NCBI GenBank assembly: GCA_003266145.1
Contig: MVJJ01000116.1
Location: forward strand, 473 to 15,109
Length of the DNA stretch: 14,637 bases
Direction of reading: 5' to 3'
Origin: Methanosphaera sp. SHI613
GTDB taxonomy: Archaea > Methanobacteriota > Methanobacteria > Methanobacteriales > Methanobacteriaceae
Positions 7,384 to 14,369 of this stretch are shown piece after piece. The notes under the pieces are model-generated. The model did not search any database, was not told the origin of the DNA, and saw only the letters and a list, made by a program, of their open reading frames with translations. Position numbers and translations under genes: made by a program. Each line of letters opens with the position of its first letter. Positions within the stretch are counted from its first letter, which is position 1.

Positions 7384-8586
7384 ATGCAACTAACGAAGTA
7401 TGAAGAAGATATGATAAATGGGGAGTACGGAGAAGGCAAAGCAGAAGCTATGGAAATTCTTGTAAGCCTAGGAAAGATATATGATGCTGAAAAGATGATT
7501 CCGATTACATCAGCACAGGTATCTGGTGTTAGTTATAAAACAATAGGTGATGCAGGACTTGATTTTGTTGTTGATTTAGGTAAAAAGGCAGATATTTCAC
7601 TCGAATGTATGCTTAATCCCGCCGGTGTAGATATTGAAAACTGGAAAGAATTAGGTTTCAGTGAAGAATTTACAAAAAAGCAGATTGACATCATAAAAGG
7701 ATATGAAAGTATAGGAGTTATGAGTACTTGTACATGTACACCTTACCTGATTGGAAATACACCTATGCTAAATGATCATATAGCTTGGAGCGAATCATCA
7801 GCCGTGTGTTACGCTAACAGTGTTATAGGTGCTCGTACAAACCGTGAAGGTGGACCAAGTGCACTTCTTGCTGCTATTGTAGGAAGAACACCATATTATG
7901 CAAATCATATCAAGGACAACAGAAAAGCAGACATCATATTTGATGTGGATTTTGACTTTGAGAATGAAGCACAAATCGGTGCCTTAGGTTATTATGTTGG
8001 ACAGATTGTCAATGACAAAAAACCATACTTTAAGCTAAATTCAAATCCTGGTAGAAACAATTTGAAATTACTGGGTGCTGCACTTGCCTCAAGTGGTGCC
8101 GTAAGCATGTATCATGCGGAAAACATCACCCCAGAATATGAATTTGCCAAAAATCATGACAACTTCGAGGAATTGGAAGTTATAGAAGTGGATTCCAGTA
8201 TTATCAAGGATAATGTGGAACAATTAACCACTACAGATAAGATACCTGATTTAGTATGCTTAGGATGTCCTCATGCATCTATTACTGAAATACAGAGGGT
8301 TGCAAAGATTCTTAAGGGTAAGAAATTATCCAAAGATTTATGGATATGCACATCCAAGGCCGTTAAATCAATTGCAGAACAATGTGGATATCTTAGTATC
8401 ATAGAAAAGGCAGGAGGAAAGATTGTATCAGATACGTGTATGGTTGTTGCACCTGTTGAAGATTTGGACTATGAGGTCATAGGTGTGAATTCTGCCAAGG
8501 CTGCCAACTATGTTCCGAATATGTGTAAATTGGATGTTGTCTATGATACCTGCGAAAATTTAATCAATATGATTATAAAAGAATAA
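7384..8586 (+). CDS. aconitase X, probable phosphomevalonate dehydratase large subunit
   Basis: A 400-residue aconitase-X (former DUF521) catalytic subunit. In archaea, AcnX with a small swivel subunit forms phosphomevalonate dehydratase, a [4Fe-4S] enzyme that makes trans-anhydromevalonate 5-phosphate in the modified mevalonate pathway for isoprenoid lipids. Family features: MQLTKYEEDMINGEYG at the N-terminus, GDAGLDF (55-61), TCTCTPYLIGNTP (115-127), WSESSAVCYANSVIGARTNR near 135-154, CLGCPHASITE (292-302) and SDTCMVVAP (349-357). Cysteines 116/118, 292/295 and 352 are the candidate cluster ligands. The N-terminal MQLTKYEE matches the family, which supports ATG 7384. The gene is last in the rpsO operon. 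The small subunit is not in this window, so the pair is split here or lies elsewhere. A hydroxyproline-pathway AcnX is less likely in a methanogen. Confidence 0.88.
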   Translation: MQLTKYEEDMINGEYGEGKAEAMEILVSLGKIYDAEKMIPITSAQVSGVSYKTIGDAGLDFVVDLGKKADISLECMLNPAGVDIENWKELGFSEEFTKKQIDIIKGYESIGVMSTCTCTPYLIGNTPMLNDHIAWSESSAVCYANSVIGARTNREGGPSALLAAIVGRTPYYANHIKDNRKADIIFDVDFDFENEAQIGALGYYVGQIVNDKKPYFKLNSNPGRNNLKLLGAALASSGAVSMYHAENITPEYEFAKNHDNFEELEVIEVDSSIIKDNVEQLTTTDKIPDLVCLGCPHASITEIQRVAKILKGKKLSKDLWICTSKAVKSIAEQCGYLSIIEKAGGKIVSDTCMVVAPVEDLDYEVIGVNSAKAANYVPNMCKLDVVYDTCENLINMIIKE

Positions 8587-8601
8587 TTTTTCTAAAATTA
8601 T
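8583..8601 (+). terminator. stop-codon hairpin of acnX
   Basis: ATAATTTT (8583-8590) pairs perfectly with AAAATTAT (8594-8601) around TCT. The acnX stop TAA is at 8584-8586, inside the left arm. No T tract follows, and a TATA-like element for the next gene begins 7 bases later. Being entirely A/T in its arms, it could be chance. Confidence 0.35.
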
Positions 8602-8607
8602 GCAAAA

Positions 8608-8615
8608 TATAAAAG
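8608..8615 (+). promoter_or_regulatory. putative TATA box of the small membrane protein gene
   Basis: TATAAAAG at 8608-8615 would start transcription near 8633, leaving about 29 bases of leader with the AAGGAGG ribosome site (8648-8654) 7 bases before the ATG. That ribosome site is the most complete in the window. A second TATA-like run (8626-8633) is too close to it. Confidence 0.45.
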
Positions 8616-8661
8616 TAATAAAAAATATAATTATTATTATCGATTTTAAGGAGGAAATCAT

Positions 8662-8910
8662 ATGGCTGATCAAGTACATAAAGAAATTTTAAAAACTATA
8701 TCTGTCCTTATGACAACTGCATTTGCATTTGTTGCAGGTTCCGCTTGGAATGGAGCTATTGAAGCATTAATCACAGAAGTTATCGGAGAATCCGGTTCAG
8801 CTGTTACTGGAATGTTAATTTATGCTGTAGTTGTAACAATAGTAGCTGTTGTAGTTACCTTAATCATAGGTAGATTAGTTGGTAAAGCAGGAATCGATAT
8901 AGATGAATAA
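8662..8910 (+). CDS. small two-TM membrane protein, DUF5654-like
   Basis: An 82-residue protein of unknown function. It has a short polar start (MADQVHKEILK), a first hydrophobic segment near residues 14-34 (TTAFAFVAGSAWNGAIEAL), a short loop, a second very hydrophobic segment near 50-71 rich in valine (YAVVVTIVAVVVTLIIG), and an acidic end (GIDIDE). The FxxxxAWNxAIxAL pattern recalls the archaeal DUF5654 family; that name is from memory of the family and is moderately secure. The gene has its own TATA box, the strongest ribosome site in the window and a hairpin-T7 end, so it is probably an independently and well-expressed unit. It lies between acnX and hef, which say little about its role. 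No catalytic motif is visible. Confidence 0.8.
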   Translation: MADQVHKEILKTISVLMTTAFAFVAGSAWNGAIEALITEVIGESGSAVTGMLIYAVVVTIVAVVVTLIIGRLVGKAGIDIDE

Positions 8911-8930
8911 GTCTATTCATCCCTTTTTTT
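8902..8930 (+). terminator. intrinsic-type terminator with stop codon in the stem
   Basis: GATGAATA (8902-8909) pairs perfectly with TATTCATC (8914-8921) around AGTC. The stop TAA is at 8908-8910. CC and T7 (8924-8930) follow at once. It is the most bacterial-looking terminator in the window. Confidence 0.7.
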
Positions 8931-9034
8931 ATTTATTTTTTGATTTAAACTCCAAATTATTAATAATATTATTTTTACACGATGTACATTGAATTTTTTT
9001 ATAATAATTTAATCAAAAACCAAAATTAATTAAG

Positions 9035-9042
9035 TATTTAAA
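9035..9042 (+). promoter_or_regulatory. putative TATA box of the hef-trmI-pyrB operon
   Basis: TATTTAAA starts 23 bases before the hef ATG (9058). At the usual archaeal spacing, transcription would begin at or next to the start codon, giving a leaderless mRNA. This agrees with the absence of any ribosome site before hef. Confidence 0.4.
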
Positions 9043-9057
9043 ACAAAGAATGTATTA

Positions 9058-11301
9058 ATGAATAACTGGATTGAACATAAATACATAAATAAGAATACTA
9101 TTGAAGGTAGACGTTATCAGCAGAACTTGGCAATGAGTGTCCTTAAAAAAGGAAATACTATGATTATCGCACCTACTGCTATGGGAAAAACAGTAGTTGC
9201 TGCTTTGATTACTGCTGAAAGATTAAAAAACTACGAAAATAGTAAAATACTAATTTTAGCACCTAGTAAACCTTTGACTTTACAACATGAAAAGAGTTTC
9301 AAGAACTTTATCAATGCATCCGTTGCCAGTCTAACGGGAAATGATAAGCCTGCAGACAGAAAAGAGTTATGGAACGACAATCAGGTTATATGTGCAACTC
9401 CTCAGACAATAGAGTCTGATATAATATCAAGGTTATATGATTTTAAGGATGTGTCACTGATTATTTTCGATGAATGTCATCATGCAGTGGGTTCATATTC
9501 TTATGTTTACCTTGCACAAAAATATGTACAGCAGGCAAAAAATCAATTAATATTAGGCTTAACTGCATCTCCTGGATGGGAAGAGAAAAAAATCAAAGAA
9601 GTGTCACACAATATATATGTAAATGAAATTATTATTAAAAGTGAAGATGATCCTGATGTGGCACCATACTTTAACCAGATACAGACAAAATGGATTAAGG
9701 TAAAACTGACACCGGAACTGCAGGAAGTAAAGAAACTGATGGATGAAAGTCTTAAACTAAGATTACAGACTCTGAAAAAATTAGGCATTATAGATTCAAT
9801 TGCAAAACCGTCAAAAAGAGAGATACTTGTAGAACAATCAAGACTCCAACAGAAAATTGCATCAGAAAGTATGCCTAAAAAGGAGTACTTCACTGGAATT
9901 TCACTGCTTACTGAAGTAATAAACATTATGCATTCAAAGGAACTTCTTGAGACTCAAACACTTAAAACATTAAACAATTATTTCAAAAGACTTGAAAAGA
10001 AAAAGACAAAGGCTTCAAGATCACTCAAGAATGATTATAAGTTCAACAAGGCAGTTATGCTGGTAAGAAGATATATTGATGAAGGAAAAGATCATCCGAA
10101 AATCATCAGATTGGTCGAATTGATTAAACAGATAATGAAGGAAGATAAAACAAATAAGATTATTGTATTCAGTCAGTTTAGGGATACGACTAAGACAATC
10201 CATGAATATTGTAATGAAAATGAAATCAAATCATTACGTTTCTACGGCCAGGCATCCCATGATAACGACAAGGGATTAAGTCAGAAAAAACAGATTGAAA
10301 CAATTGAAGCCTTCAAAAACGAAGAGTATAATGTGTTGATATCAACAAGTGTAGCTGAAGAGGGTATTGATATACCGTCAGTAGATTATGTGATATTATA
10401 TGAACCTGTACCATCAGAAATACGGATGATTCAAAGAAAAGGACGTACAGGTCGTAAACATGAAGGTGAAATGTTCATACTTATGACAAAGGGTACTCTT
10501 GATGAATCATATTACTGGTCCAGTCAAAGAAAAGAAAGGGCTATGAAAAACAACATATACAATTCATACAGAAACGATAAGATTACACTTGAAAACTACG
10601 TCGCACCAAAAGAGGATGTGACTCCATACAAACAGGAATTTACAACTGAAGATGATGCTGAAGTTGTGATATACGTTGATTATCGAGAAAAGAATTCAAA
10701 CATGATGAGAGAATTGGATAAAATTAAATGTGAAATCAGAGTAAAAAATATGGGTGTAGGTGATTATCAGATAACGGATGATATAATAATCGAAAGAAAG
10801 ACAGTAGAAGATTTTTCAAAGTCTATAACGGATAAACGTTTATATCAGCAAGCAAAAGAATTGACAAATAACTGCAGCAATCCATTGATGATTATTGAAG
10901 GAGAAAATATATATCACACATTTCTACATCCAAATGCAATCAGAGGGGCATTGGCATCAATAGCCATAGATTTTAAGATACCAATTATACAGACCCAAAA
11001 TGAAACTGATACTGCATTTATGCTAAAGAGAATAGCTCTACGTCAGCAGGACAAGGATTCTAAAAAGGAAGTGAGCATAAGAACACAGACAAAGCCTGTC
11101 ATGTTACCCGAGCAGCAATTGTTTATAGTGGAAAGTTTCCCATCAATAGGACCTGTGAATGCTAAAAATTTATTAAGACATTTTAAGACTATAAAAAATT
11201 TAATTAACGCGAATAAGAAAGAGTTAAAAGAAGTGGAAGGAATCGGTGAAAAAACTGCCAAGTCAATTATAGAAATATCACAAAAAGAATTTAATGAATA
11301 A
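9058..11301 (+). CDS. hef: Hef: XPF/FANCM-type helicase-nuclease for stalled forks
   Basis: A 747-residue euryarchaeal Hef, which joins an SF2 helicase to an XPF-type endonuclease and processes branched DNA at stalled replication forks. Helicase motifs: I APTAMGKT (38-45), II DECH (138-141), III LTASP (168-172), a helical insert near 230-340, STSVAEEGID (429-438) and VI QRKGRTGR (459-466). A linker near 515-535 leads to the ERCC4 nuclease domain with GDY (568-570) and the catalytic ERKTVEDF (579-586). A tandem helix-hairpin-helix ends the protein (SFPSIGPVNAKNLL and VEGIGEKTAKSI, about 693-737). All key residues are intact and the length is normal. No ribosome site precedes the ATG. It is first in an operon with trmI (45 bases on) and pyrB. 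The placing of a fork-repair enzyme near a likely origin is notable. Confidence 0.95.
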   Translation: MNNWIEHKYINKNTIEGRRYQQNLAMSVLKKGNTMIIAPTAMGKTVVAALITAERLKNYENSKILILAPSKPLTLQHEKSFKNFINASVASLTGNDKPADRKELWNDNQVICATPQTIESDIISRLYDFKDVSLIIFDECHHAVGSYSYVYLAQKYVQQAKNQLILGLTASPGWEEKKIKEVSHNIYVNEIIIKSEDDPDVAPYFNQIQTKWIKVKLTPELQEVKKLMDESLKLRLQTLKKLGIIDSIAKPSKREILVEQSRLQQKIASESMPKKEYFTGISLLTEVINIMHSKELLETQTLKTLNNYFKRLEKKKTKASRSLKNDYKFNKAVMLVRRYIDEGKDHPKIIRLVELIKQIMKEDKTNKIIVFSQFRDTTKTIHEYCNENEIKSLRFYGQASHDNDKGLSQKKQIETIEAFKNEEYNVLISTSVAEEGIDIPSVDYVILYEPVPSEIRMIQRKGRTGRKHEGEMFILMTKGTLDESYYWSSQRKERAMKNNIYNSYRNDKITLENYVAPKEDVTPYKQEFTTEDDAEVVIYVDYREKNSNMMRELDKIKCEIRVKNMGVGDYQITDDIIIERKTVEDFSKSITDKRLYQQAKELTNNCSNPLMIIEGENIYHTFLHPNAIRGALASIAIDFKIPIIQTQNETDTAFMLKRIALRQQDKDSKKEVSIRTQTKPVMLPEQQLFIVESFPSIGPVNAKNLLRHFKTIKNLINANKKELKEVEGIGEKTAKSIIEISQKEFNE

Positions 11302-11346
11302 AGTATTAAAAATTTAAAGAATAAAATAGTAATAGGAATCAATACC

Positions 11347-12081
11347 ATGAAGATGATAATAGATAAGAAAAATAGAAAATATGTGGTACATGATGAGGAA
11401 TTTCACTGTGAGAAAGGTGTAATACCAAAGGAGGATATTATCAATGCAGAAGTAGGTGATGTTCTTGAGACTCATATGGGTAAGAAGTATACTGTGATAA
11501 ATCCGAACATAAATGATTACATTGACTTAATGAAGAGGAAATGTTCAATATTGCTTCCTCAGGATTTAGGTTTGGTGATTGGATTTACCGGCGTCGGTTA
11601 TTCATCCAAGATAGTTGAATCAGGTACCGGTGCGGGAAGTAGCTTATTATTTTTTGCCAATATTGTAGGACCAGAAGGACATGTATCTACTTATGAAATA
11701 AGGGAAGATTTTGTTAAGATAATTCAGGAGAATATAGATGGTACTGATTTTAAAAACATAACATTGAATCACAAAGATGTTACCGAAGGATTTAATGAAG
11801 AAGATAATAGTGTTGACTTGGTATTTCTAGATTTACCCAGCCCACATGAGGTTATAAAAGATGCATACAGAATACTTAAGGTCGGTTCTTACATAGCAGT
11901 TTACACTCCATATGTAGAACAGTTCCAAAGAGTATTCAAGGAATTGGAAATTGCAGGTTTCAAGGATATAAAGATAAGAGAGGGTAATGTAAGGGAACTT
12001 GAGATTAAAAATAATAAAACAAGACCTAACAGTAGAATGGCTGGCCATACCGGTTATATAACATTTGCAAGAAAAATTTAA
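11347..12081 (+). CDS. trmI: tRNA (adenine-N1)-methyltransferase, TrmI family
   Basis: A 244-residue class I SAM-dependent methyltransferase of the TrmI/Trm61 family, which makes m1A at positions 57/58 of the tRNA T-loop; in archaea it acts as a homotetramer. Residues 1 to about 60 form the small N-terminal beta domain. The Rossmann part has the SAM loop VESGTGAGSS (90-99), ribose-binding E117 in TYEIRED, and D162 in VFLDLPSP at the motif IV position. The family C-terminal block RMAGHTGYITFARK (230-243) is present. The ATG at 11347 has AGGAATC (11334-11340) 6 bases upstream; an ATG two codons later is possible. The gene sits between hef and pyrB and is likely co-transcribed with both. Confidence 0.9.
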   Translation: MKMIIDKKNRKYVVHDEEFHCEKGVIPKEDIINAEVGDVLETHMGKKYTVINPNINDYIDLMKRKCSILLPQDLGLVIGFTGVGYSSKIVESGTGAGSSLLFFANIVGPEGHVSTYEIREDFVKIIQENIDGTDFKNITLNHKDVTEGFNEEDNSVDLVFLDLPSPHEVIKDAYRILKVGSYIAVYTPYVEQFQRVFKELEIAGFKDIKIREGNVRELEIKNNKTRPNSRMAGHTGYITFARKI

Positions 12082-12099
12082 TTAAATGAGTGTGTTAAA

Positions 12100-13014
12100 A
12101 TGAGCTTTGATTTGAAAGATATTATATCAATTAGGGATTTTAAAAAAAGTGATGTTGATTATATACTTAATCTAGCAGAAGAGATGGAACCGATTGCTAA
12201 AAGTCAAAAGGTATGCCATTCAAAGGAAGGTAAACTTCTGGGTGTCATGTTTTATGAACCGTCTACACGTACAAGATTATCATTTGAAACATCAATGAAA
12301 AGATTGGGTGGAGATGTGGTTGGATTTAATCAGAAACAAGGAACAAGCGTGCAAAAGGGTGAAGTATTATATGATACTGCCCAAATTTTATCACAATATT
12401 CAGATGCCATAGTCCTAAGACATGATATGGAAGGTGCTGCAAGATTTGTAGCAGATAATGTGGATGTTCCAGTGGTTAATGCCGGAGATGGTGCAGGTCA
12501 ACATCCAAGCCAGACATTACTGGACTTGTTCACGATAAAAAGATCATTAGGTAAATTGAATAATATTAAAATCGCGATTGTTGGTGATTTAAAGTATGGT
12601 AGAACTGTCCATAGTTTAGTATATGCTCTTGCGATGTATAATGTGGAAATAATTTTCATATCACCTGATCAACTTAGAATGCCTGATGAAATATTAGATG
12701 ACTTAGATAAACTGAATTGTAAATACAGCATTGAATCATCATTGATTGAGAATATTGACAAAGTTGATGTTATTTACATGACAAGAATCCAAAAGGAAAG
12801 ATTCCCAGATCCAAAGGAATATTTAAAAGTAAAAGGTCAATATACATTAAATAAAAAGAATCTGGAAAATACTGATACAATAGTTATGCATCCTCTTCCT
12901 AGAGTTGATGAGATTGACTTTAATGTGGATCAATTGGATAATGCAATGTATTTTAAACAAGCATTTTATGGTGTGCCTGTTAGAATGGCACTGCTTGATT
13001 CAATAATAGACTAA
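12100..13014 (+). CDS. pyrB: aspartate carbamoyltransferase catalytic subunit
   Basis: A 304-residue catalytic chain of ATCase, which joins carbamoyl phosphate and aspartate in the first committed step of pyrimidine synthesis. The carbamoyl-phosphate loop is EPSTRTRLSFE (53-63). The 80s loop region carries GTSVQKGE (81-88). HPSQTLLDLF (135-144) and the aspartate-loop HPLPRVDEI (264-272) are also present. Ornithine carbamoyltransferase is excluded because HPLPRVDEI replaces the HCLP motif. The ATG at 12100 lies 18 bases after trmI, with only a weak ribosome site (GAGTGTG), which suggests translation within the hef-trmI-pyrB message. The regulatory chain gene pyrI is not in this window. The gene converges on cdc6. 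Confidence 0.95.
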   Translation: MSFDLKDIISIRDFKKSDVDYILNLAEEMEPIAKSQKVCHSKEGKLLGVMFYEPSTRTRLSFETSMKRLGGDVVGFNQKQGTSVQKGEVLYDTAQILSQYSDAIVLRHDMEGAARFVADNVDVPVVNAGDGAGQHPSQTLLDLFTIKRSLGKLNNIKIAIVGDLKYGRTVHSLVYALAMYNVEIIFISPDQLRMPDEILDDLDKLNCKYSIESSLIENIDKVDVIYMTRIQKERFPDPKEYLKVKGQYTLNKKNLENTDTIVMHPLPRVDEIDFNVDQLDNAMYFKQAFYGVPVRMALLDSIID

Positions 13015-13035
13015 ATCAACCCCACTACTTTTTTT
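12995..13035 (+). terminator. weak stop-codon repeat plus C4 and T7 tract after pyrB
   Basis: TTGATT (12995-13000) and AATCAA (13014-13019) can pair across 13 nt around the pyrB stop (13012-13014). CCCC (13020-13023) and T7 (13029-13035) follow. The T tract is credible as a terminator; the repeat alone is weak. Confidence 0.5.
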
Positions 13036-13061
13036 ATGAATAAAAAATAGAAAAAAATTTT

Positions 13062-13102
13062 AAAAAAAAGAGATAAATGAAATTTAAGTTCTGTAACTTA
13101 AA
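13062..13102 (-). terminator. stop-codon hairpin plus T8 tract after cdc6
   Basis: TTTAAGTT (13083-13090) and AACTTAAA (13095-13102) are perfect 8-bp arms around CTGT, and the minus-strand cdc6 stop (13084-13086) is inside an arm. Reading on the minus strand, a T8 run (13069-13062) follows 13 bases later and a T7 run soon after. With the pyrB T tract this makes a two-way termination zone. Confidence 0.6.
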
Positions 13103-14235
13103 GCGTTATCAATTAGGTCAGTGTCACATTGAAGTGTAATGACATTTGTTCTTCCACGTCCACGTCCACGTGAAACTGTGTTAGCAGAGATTAGGCCTAA
13201 TAATTCCAATTCATTGATGAAATCGAATAATCGTCTGTATGATACTTTATCATTTTTTGCCAGGTCCTGATATTTTTCATATAATTTACCGGATGTTATT
13301 TCATCACGTGATTTTGTCAAGTCAGTAATGGCTTCTAAAACTTTCTGCTGCTGTATTGGTAATGTCATTATGACATCAATTATTTTATTGTGTTCAATTC
13401 TATCTTTAGCTTCTTTAACGTAGCTTTCTTCAATTATGTCAGATTCCTTTTCATCGGCGATTTCACCGGATGTTTTAAGTAAATCAAGAGCATATCTAGC
13501 ATCACCTTCTTCTTTTGCTGCAAGAGCTGAACATAATGCTATCACTCCATCAGATACCGTTCCTTCATTAAAGGATAGTTTGGATCGTTCTTTTAGAATA
13601 TCAATTAATTGTTGTGCATTATATGGTGGGAATACTATTTCACGATCTCTTAGGCTACTTTTCACTTTTGGTTTGATGAAGCGTTTGAAGTCAACATAGT
13701 TACTTATGGATGTTATGGATACATTGTCAGTACGTGTTAATGTATATAATATATTATCACCATCATTTTTAAGGATGACATCAATTTCATCTAATATTAC
13801 AATTAATATTAAATTTTCACCAAGTATGTTCTTTTTAAATAATGCCCTAAATGTATTTACTACCTCTGCTTTAGTCCATCCTCTGTATGGTACGGGTTTT
13901 CCCAACTGTTGACATAGTCTTGCGAGTATCTGATATTCTGTATTGTAATCAGTACATCTTATGTATTCAATTTTAATGTTTAAATTTTCTTTTGCTGCTA
14001 TTTCTTCTAGTTGATTTTTAACATATGAAACAACTGCTGTTTTACCAGTACCTGTCTTTCCGTAAATTGTGACATCAGGTGGTGTTATTTTTTTTAATGC
14101 TTCGACCCAATATTGAGCAATCAATTGAAACTTTTCTTCCCTGTGTGGTAAATTTTCTGGTATGAAACGATGATCTAGAAACTCTTTGGTTTTAAATACT
14201 GATTTTTTGTTGCTTAATTCTTCAAATATGTTCAT
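13084..14235 (-). CDS. cdc6: Orc1/Cdc6 replication initiator
   Basis: A 383-residue archaeal initiator that binds origin repeats, melts DNA and helps load the MCM helicase. The AAA+ part shows Walker A GKTGTGKT (59-66), Walker B LILIVILDEID (142-152, D149, E150), sensor 1 SISN (176-179) and sensor 2 GDARYALDLL (244-253, R247). The C-terminal winged-helix domain covers about 285-383, and its wing holds RGRGRGR (356-362), the expected DNA-contacting basic hairpin. The ATG at 14235 is preceded on the minus strand by GAGGA with 5 bases between. It stands next to an AT-rich intergenic region with three mini-ORB repeats, the classical arrangement of initiator gene beside origin. The nearest repeats lie 30-75 bases upstream of the start, where the promoter should be, so self-regulation is likely. 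Confidence 0.96.
   Translation of the reverse strand: MNIFEELSNKKSVFKTKEFLDHRFIPENLPHREEKFQLIAQYWVEALKKITPPDVTIYGKTGTGKTAVVSYVKNQLEEIAAKENLNIKIEYIRCTDYNTEYQILARLCQQLGKPVPYRGWTKAEVVNTFRALFKKNILGENLILIVILDEIDVILKNDGDNILYTLTRTDNVSITSISNYVDFKRFIKPKVKSSLRDREIVFPPYNAQQLIDILKERSKLSFNEGTVSDGVIALCSALAAKEEGDARYALDLLKTSGEIADEKESDIIEESYVKEAKDRIEHNKIIDVIMTLPIQQQKVLEAITDLTKSRDEITSGKLYEKYQDLAKNDKVSYRRLFDFINELELLGLISANTVSRGRGRGRTNVITLQCDTDLIDNALSYRT
13154..13171. repeat. triplicated hexamer CCACGT inside the cdc6 wing codons
   Basis: CCACGT is repeated three times without interruption (13154-13159, 13160-13165, 13166-13171). On the coding strand it reads as alternating CGT and GGA codons, giving the RGRGRG part of the DNA-binding wing. 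Such a perfect tandem repeat can change copy number by slippage without breaking the frame. Confidence 0.8.
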
Positions 14236-14264
14236 TGTTGTCCTCTTATAATTTTAATCATATG

Positions 14265-14277
14265 TTTCAAGTAAAAA
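14265..14277 (-). promoter_or_regulatory. mini-ORB copy 1 (variant)
   Basis: The plus strand reads TTTCAAGTAAAAA, two mismatches from TTTCAAGTGTAAA. It lies 30 bases upstream of the cdc6 start, next to TATA-like sequence, so initiator bound here could repress its own gene. Confidence 0.6.
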
Positions 14278-14296
14278 ATTAATTGTAATATTAATA

Positions 14297-14309
14297 ATTC
14301 AAGTGAAAA
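14297..14309 (-). promoter_or_regulatory. mini-ORB copy 2 (variant)
   Basis: The plus strand reads ATTCAAGTGAAAA, two mismatches from the exact copy. It has the same orientation as copies 1 and 3 and its core is 32 bases from that of copy 1. Confidence 0.65.
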
Positions 14310-14369
14310 AATTTGATAATATTATATTATATTTTATAGTATAAAAAGCTTTAGAGAGAGGGACGTATA

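Noticed and set aside
11110..11140. A PCNA-interaction-like string QxxIxxSF in Hef (residues 687-694).
   Set aside because: The segment is the normal lead-in to the helix-hairpin-helix domain of XPF-family proteins, so the match is probably fortuitous.
12074..12086. Palindrome ATTTAATTAAAT at the trmI stop.
   Set aside because: All A/T, no loop room for a stable hairpin, and operon-internal; expected by chance at this composition.
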